Source of the DNA: AVCC01 sp041736255
GTDB lineage: Bacteria > Pseudomonadota > Gammaproteobacteria > Burkholderiales > Burkholderiaceae_D
Length of the DNA: 6,052 bases
Direction of reading: 5' to 3'
Assembly: GCA_041736255.1 (NCBI GenBank)
Contig: JBGSTZ010000107.1
Location: 1-6,052 of the forward strand
Below are positions 5,594 to 6,052 of this stretch, one piece after another. Position 1 is the first letter of the stretch, and the number at the start of each line of letters is the position of its first letter. The notes under the pieces are model-generated. The model was given only the letters and a program-made list of their open reading frames with translations. It was not told the DNA's origin and ran no database searches. The position numbers and the translations under genes are program-made.

Positions 5594-5911
5594 TCACCCC
5601 GGCGGATAGCGACGCAGGTATTGCTCCTTGCCTTCTTGCAAATGGGCCAATGGCAGCAAAATCAGGTCTTGTGCCACCGTCTCAATGACGTCCCGCAGTT
5701 CCAGCTGCGCCAGCCATCGGGGCGGAATCTCGGATGCCCCTGCCATTGCACCTAGCAGATTGCCGGTAATGGCCCCCGTGGAATCGCTGTCGCCGGTAAT
5801 GTTGACGGCAGTGATGATGCCTTCCTCAAGATTGTTTGCCGACAAGGCGCAATAGACGCAAATCGCCAATGCTTCTTCTGCGACCCAACCTTCACCGCGG
5901 TGTTTGTCAAC
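5594..5911 (-). pseudogene. C-terminal remnant of an ADP-ribosylglycohydrolase gene
   Basis: The frame reads RGEGWVAEEALAICVYCAL, then VNITGDSDSTGAITGNLLGA and WLAQLELRDVIE, ending at TGA 5594-5596. The GDSDSTGA motif carries the metal-binding Asp residues of the ARH/DraG family, which removes ADP-ribose from modified proteins or related substrates. About 105 residues remain of a family usually near 300. The N-terminal part, which holds further metal ligands, is gone. The frame runs back to a TAG at 5912-5914 with no ATG or ribosome binding site. The break lies just before RGEGWVAEEA, next to the unrelated gene ending at 5936. The residual sequence is well conserved, which suggests a recent truncation. 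It cannot be active alone. Confidence 0.85.
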
Positions 5912-5935
5912 CTATTTGTCGCCTGAGTGTTGCAT

Positions 5936-6052
5936 TCATGCTGCTTTTTTTAGCTCTCGATTTTTCTCCTGTTTCATGACCACTTCAGTGGTGGGTTTTT
6001 CCGGATTCAAATGCACAACGAGGACCGGCTGCCAGTTCCGTGTAGCGCCACT
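5936..6052 (-). CDS. C-terminal end of an unrecognised gene, cut by the window edge
   Basis: An open minus-strand frame enters from the right edge and ends at TGA 5936-5938. It reads SGATRNWQPVLVVHLNP, continues through EKPTTEVVMKQ and ends ENRELKKAA-like (EKNRELKKAA). The 38 visible residues have sensible protein composition with a charged, helical tail, but I do not recognise the family. The gene ends 25 bp before the broken start of the ADP-ribosylglycohydrolase fragment, so it may belong to the element or rearrangement that truncated that gene. A short hairpin, ACCAC-TTCA-GTGGT (5980-5993), lies inside this frame and followed by GGG and T residues on the plus strand, so it is not a terminator for this gene. 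Confidence 0.5.
   Translation of the reverse strand, partial: SGATRNWQPVLVVHLNPEKPTTEVVMKQEKNRELKKAA

Noticed and set aside
5980..5998. Hairpin followed by T residues as a plus-strand terminator
   Set aside because: The stem is only 5 bp, no plus-strand gene ends nearby, and it lies inside an open minus-strand frame.
1..6052. CRISPR array, tRNA or rRNA genes
   Set aside because: No regularly spaced direct repeats and no cloverleaf or rRNA-like sequence were seen on either strand.

Overview
The window is an accessory region of a bacterial chromosome or plasmid, built from pieces of several mobile elements. The recombinase trio, the GNAT/DUF1778 toxin-antitoxin pair and the moderate GC content suggest a proteobacterium. 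A betaproteobacterium is my guess, but the sequence contains no housekeeping gene to prove it.

Region 1 (1-302) holds the C-terminal end of a tyrosine-recombinase integrase gene on the minus strand (131-301), followed by a strong intrinsic terminator (79-102). Region 2 (303-3576) is a 3.27-kb RIT (recombinase-in-trio) element. It carries three tyrosine-recombinase genes, ritA-ritB-ritC, joined by ATGA stop/start overlaps. The element is bounded by 56-bp terminal inverted repeats (53/56 identical), each ending in a palindrome at its outer edge. RitA and RitC keep every catalytic residue. RitB is intact from start to stop but lacks the part carrying HxxR, the second His and the nucleophilic Tyr.

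Region 3 (3578-3790) is the C-terminal end of a second, different integrase on the plus strand. Both integrase fragments therefore point away from the RIT element, and both are broken at the same catalytic Arg-His codons. One insertion event cannot produce this. Region 4 (3791-4033) is noncoding, with small inverted repeats that may be the remnant of another element.

Region 5 (4034-4881) is a minus-strand toxin-antitoxin operon: a DUF1778 ribbon-helix-helix antitoxin, then a GNAT acetyltransferase toxin starting at an overlapping GTG, with a dyad operator just upstream. Region 6 (4965-5459) is a plus-strand gene for a cysteine-rich, probably zinc-binding protein of unknown function. Region 7 (5594-5911) is the C-terminal remnant of an ADP-ribosylglycohydrolase gene on the minus strand. 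An unrecognised minus-strand gene (5936 to the window edge) abuts its broken 5' end.

Together the region looks like a hot spot where integrases, a RIT element and stabilising or cargo genes have repeatedly inserted, recombined and decayed. The points most worth checking are the paired integrase C-terminal halves around the RIT element and the catalytically incomplete RitB.
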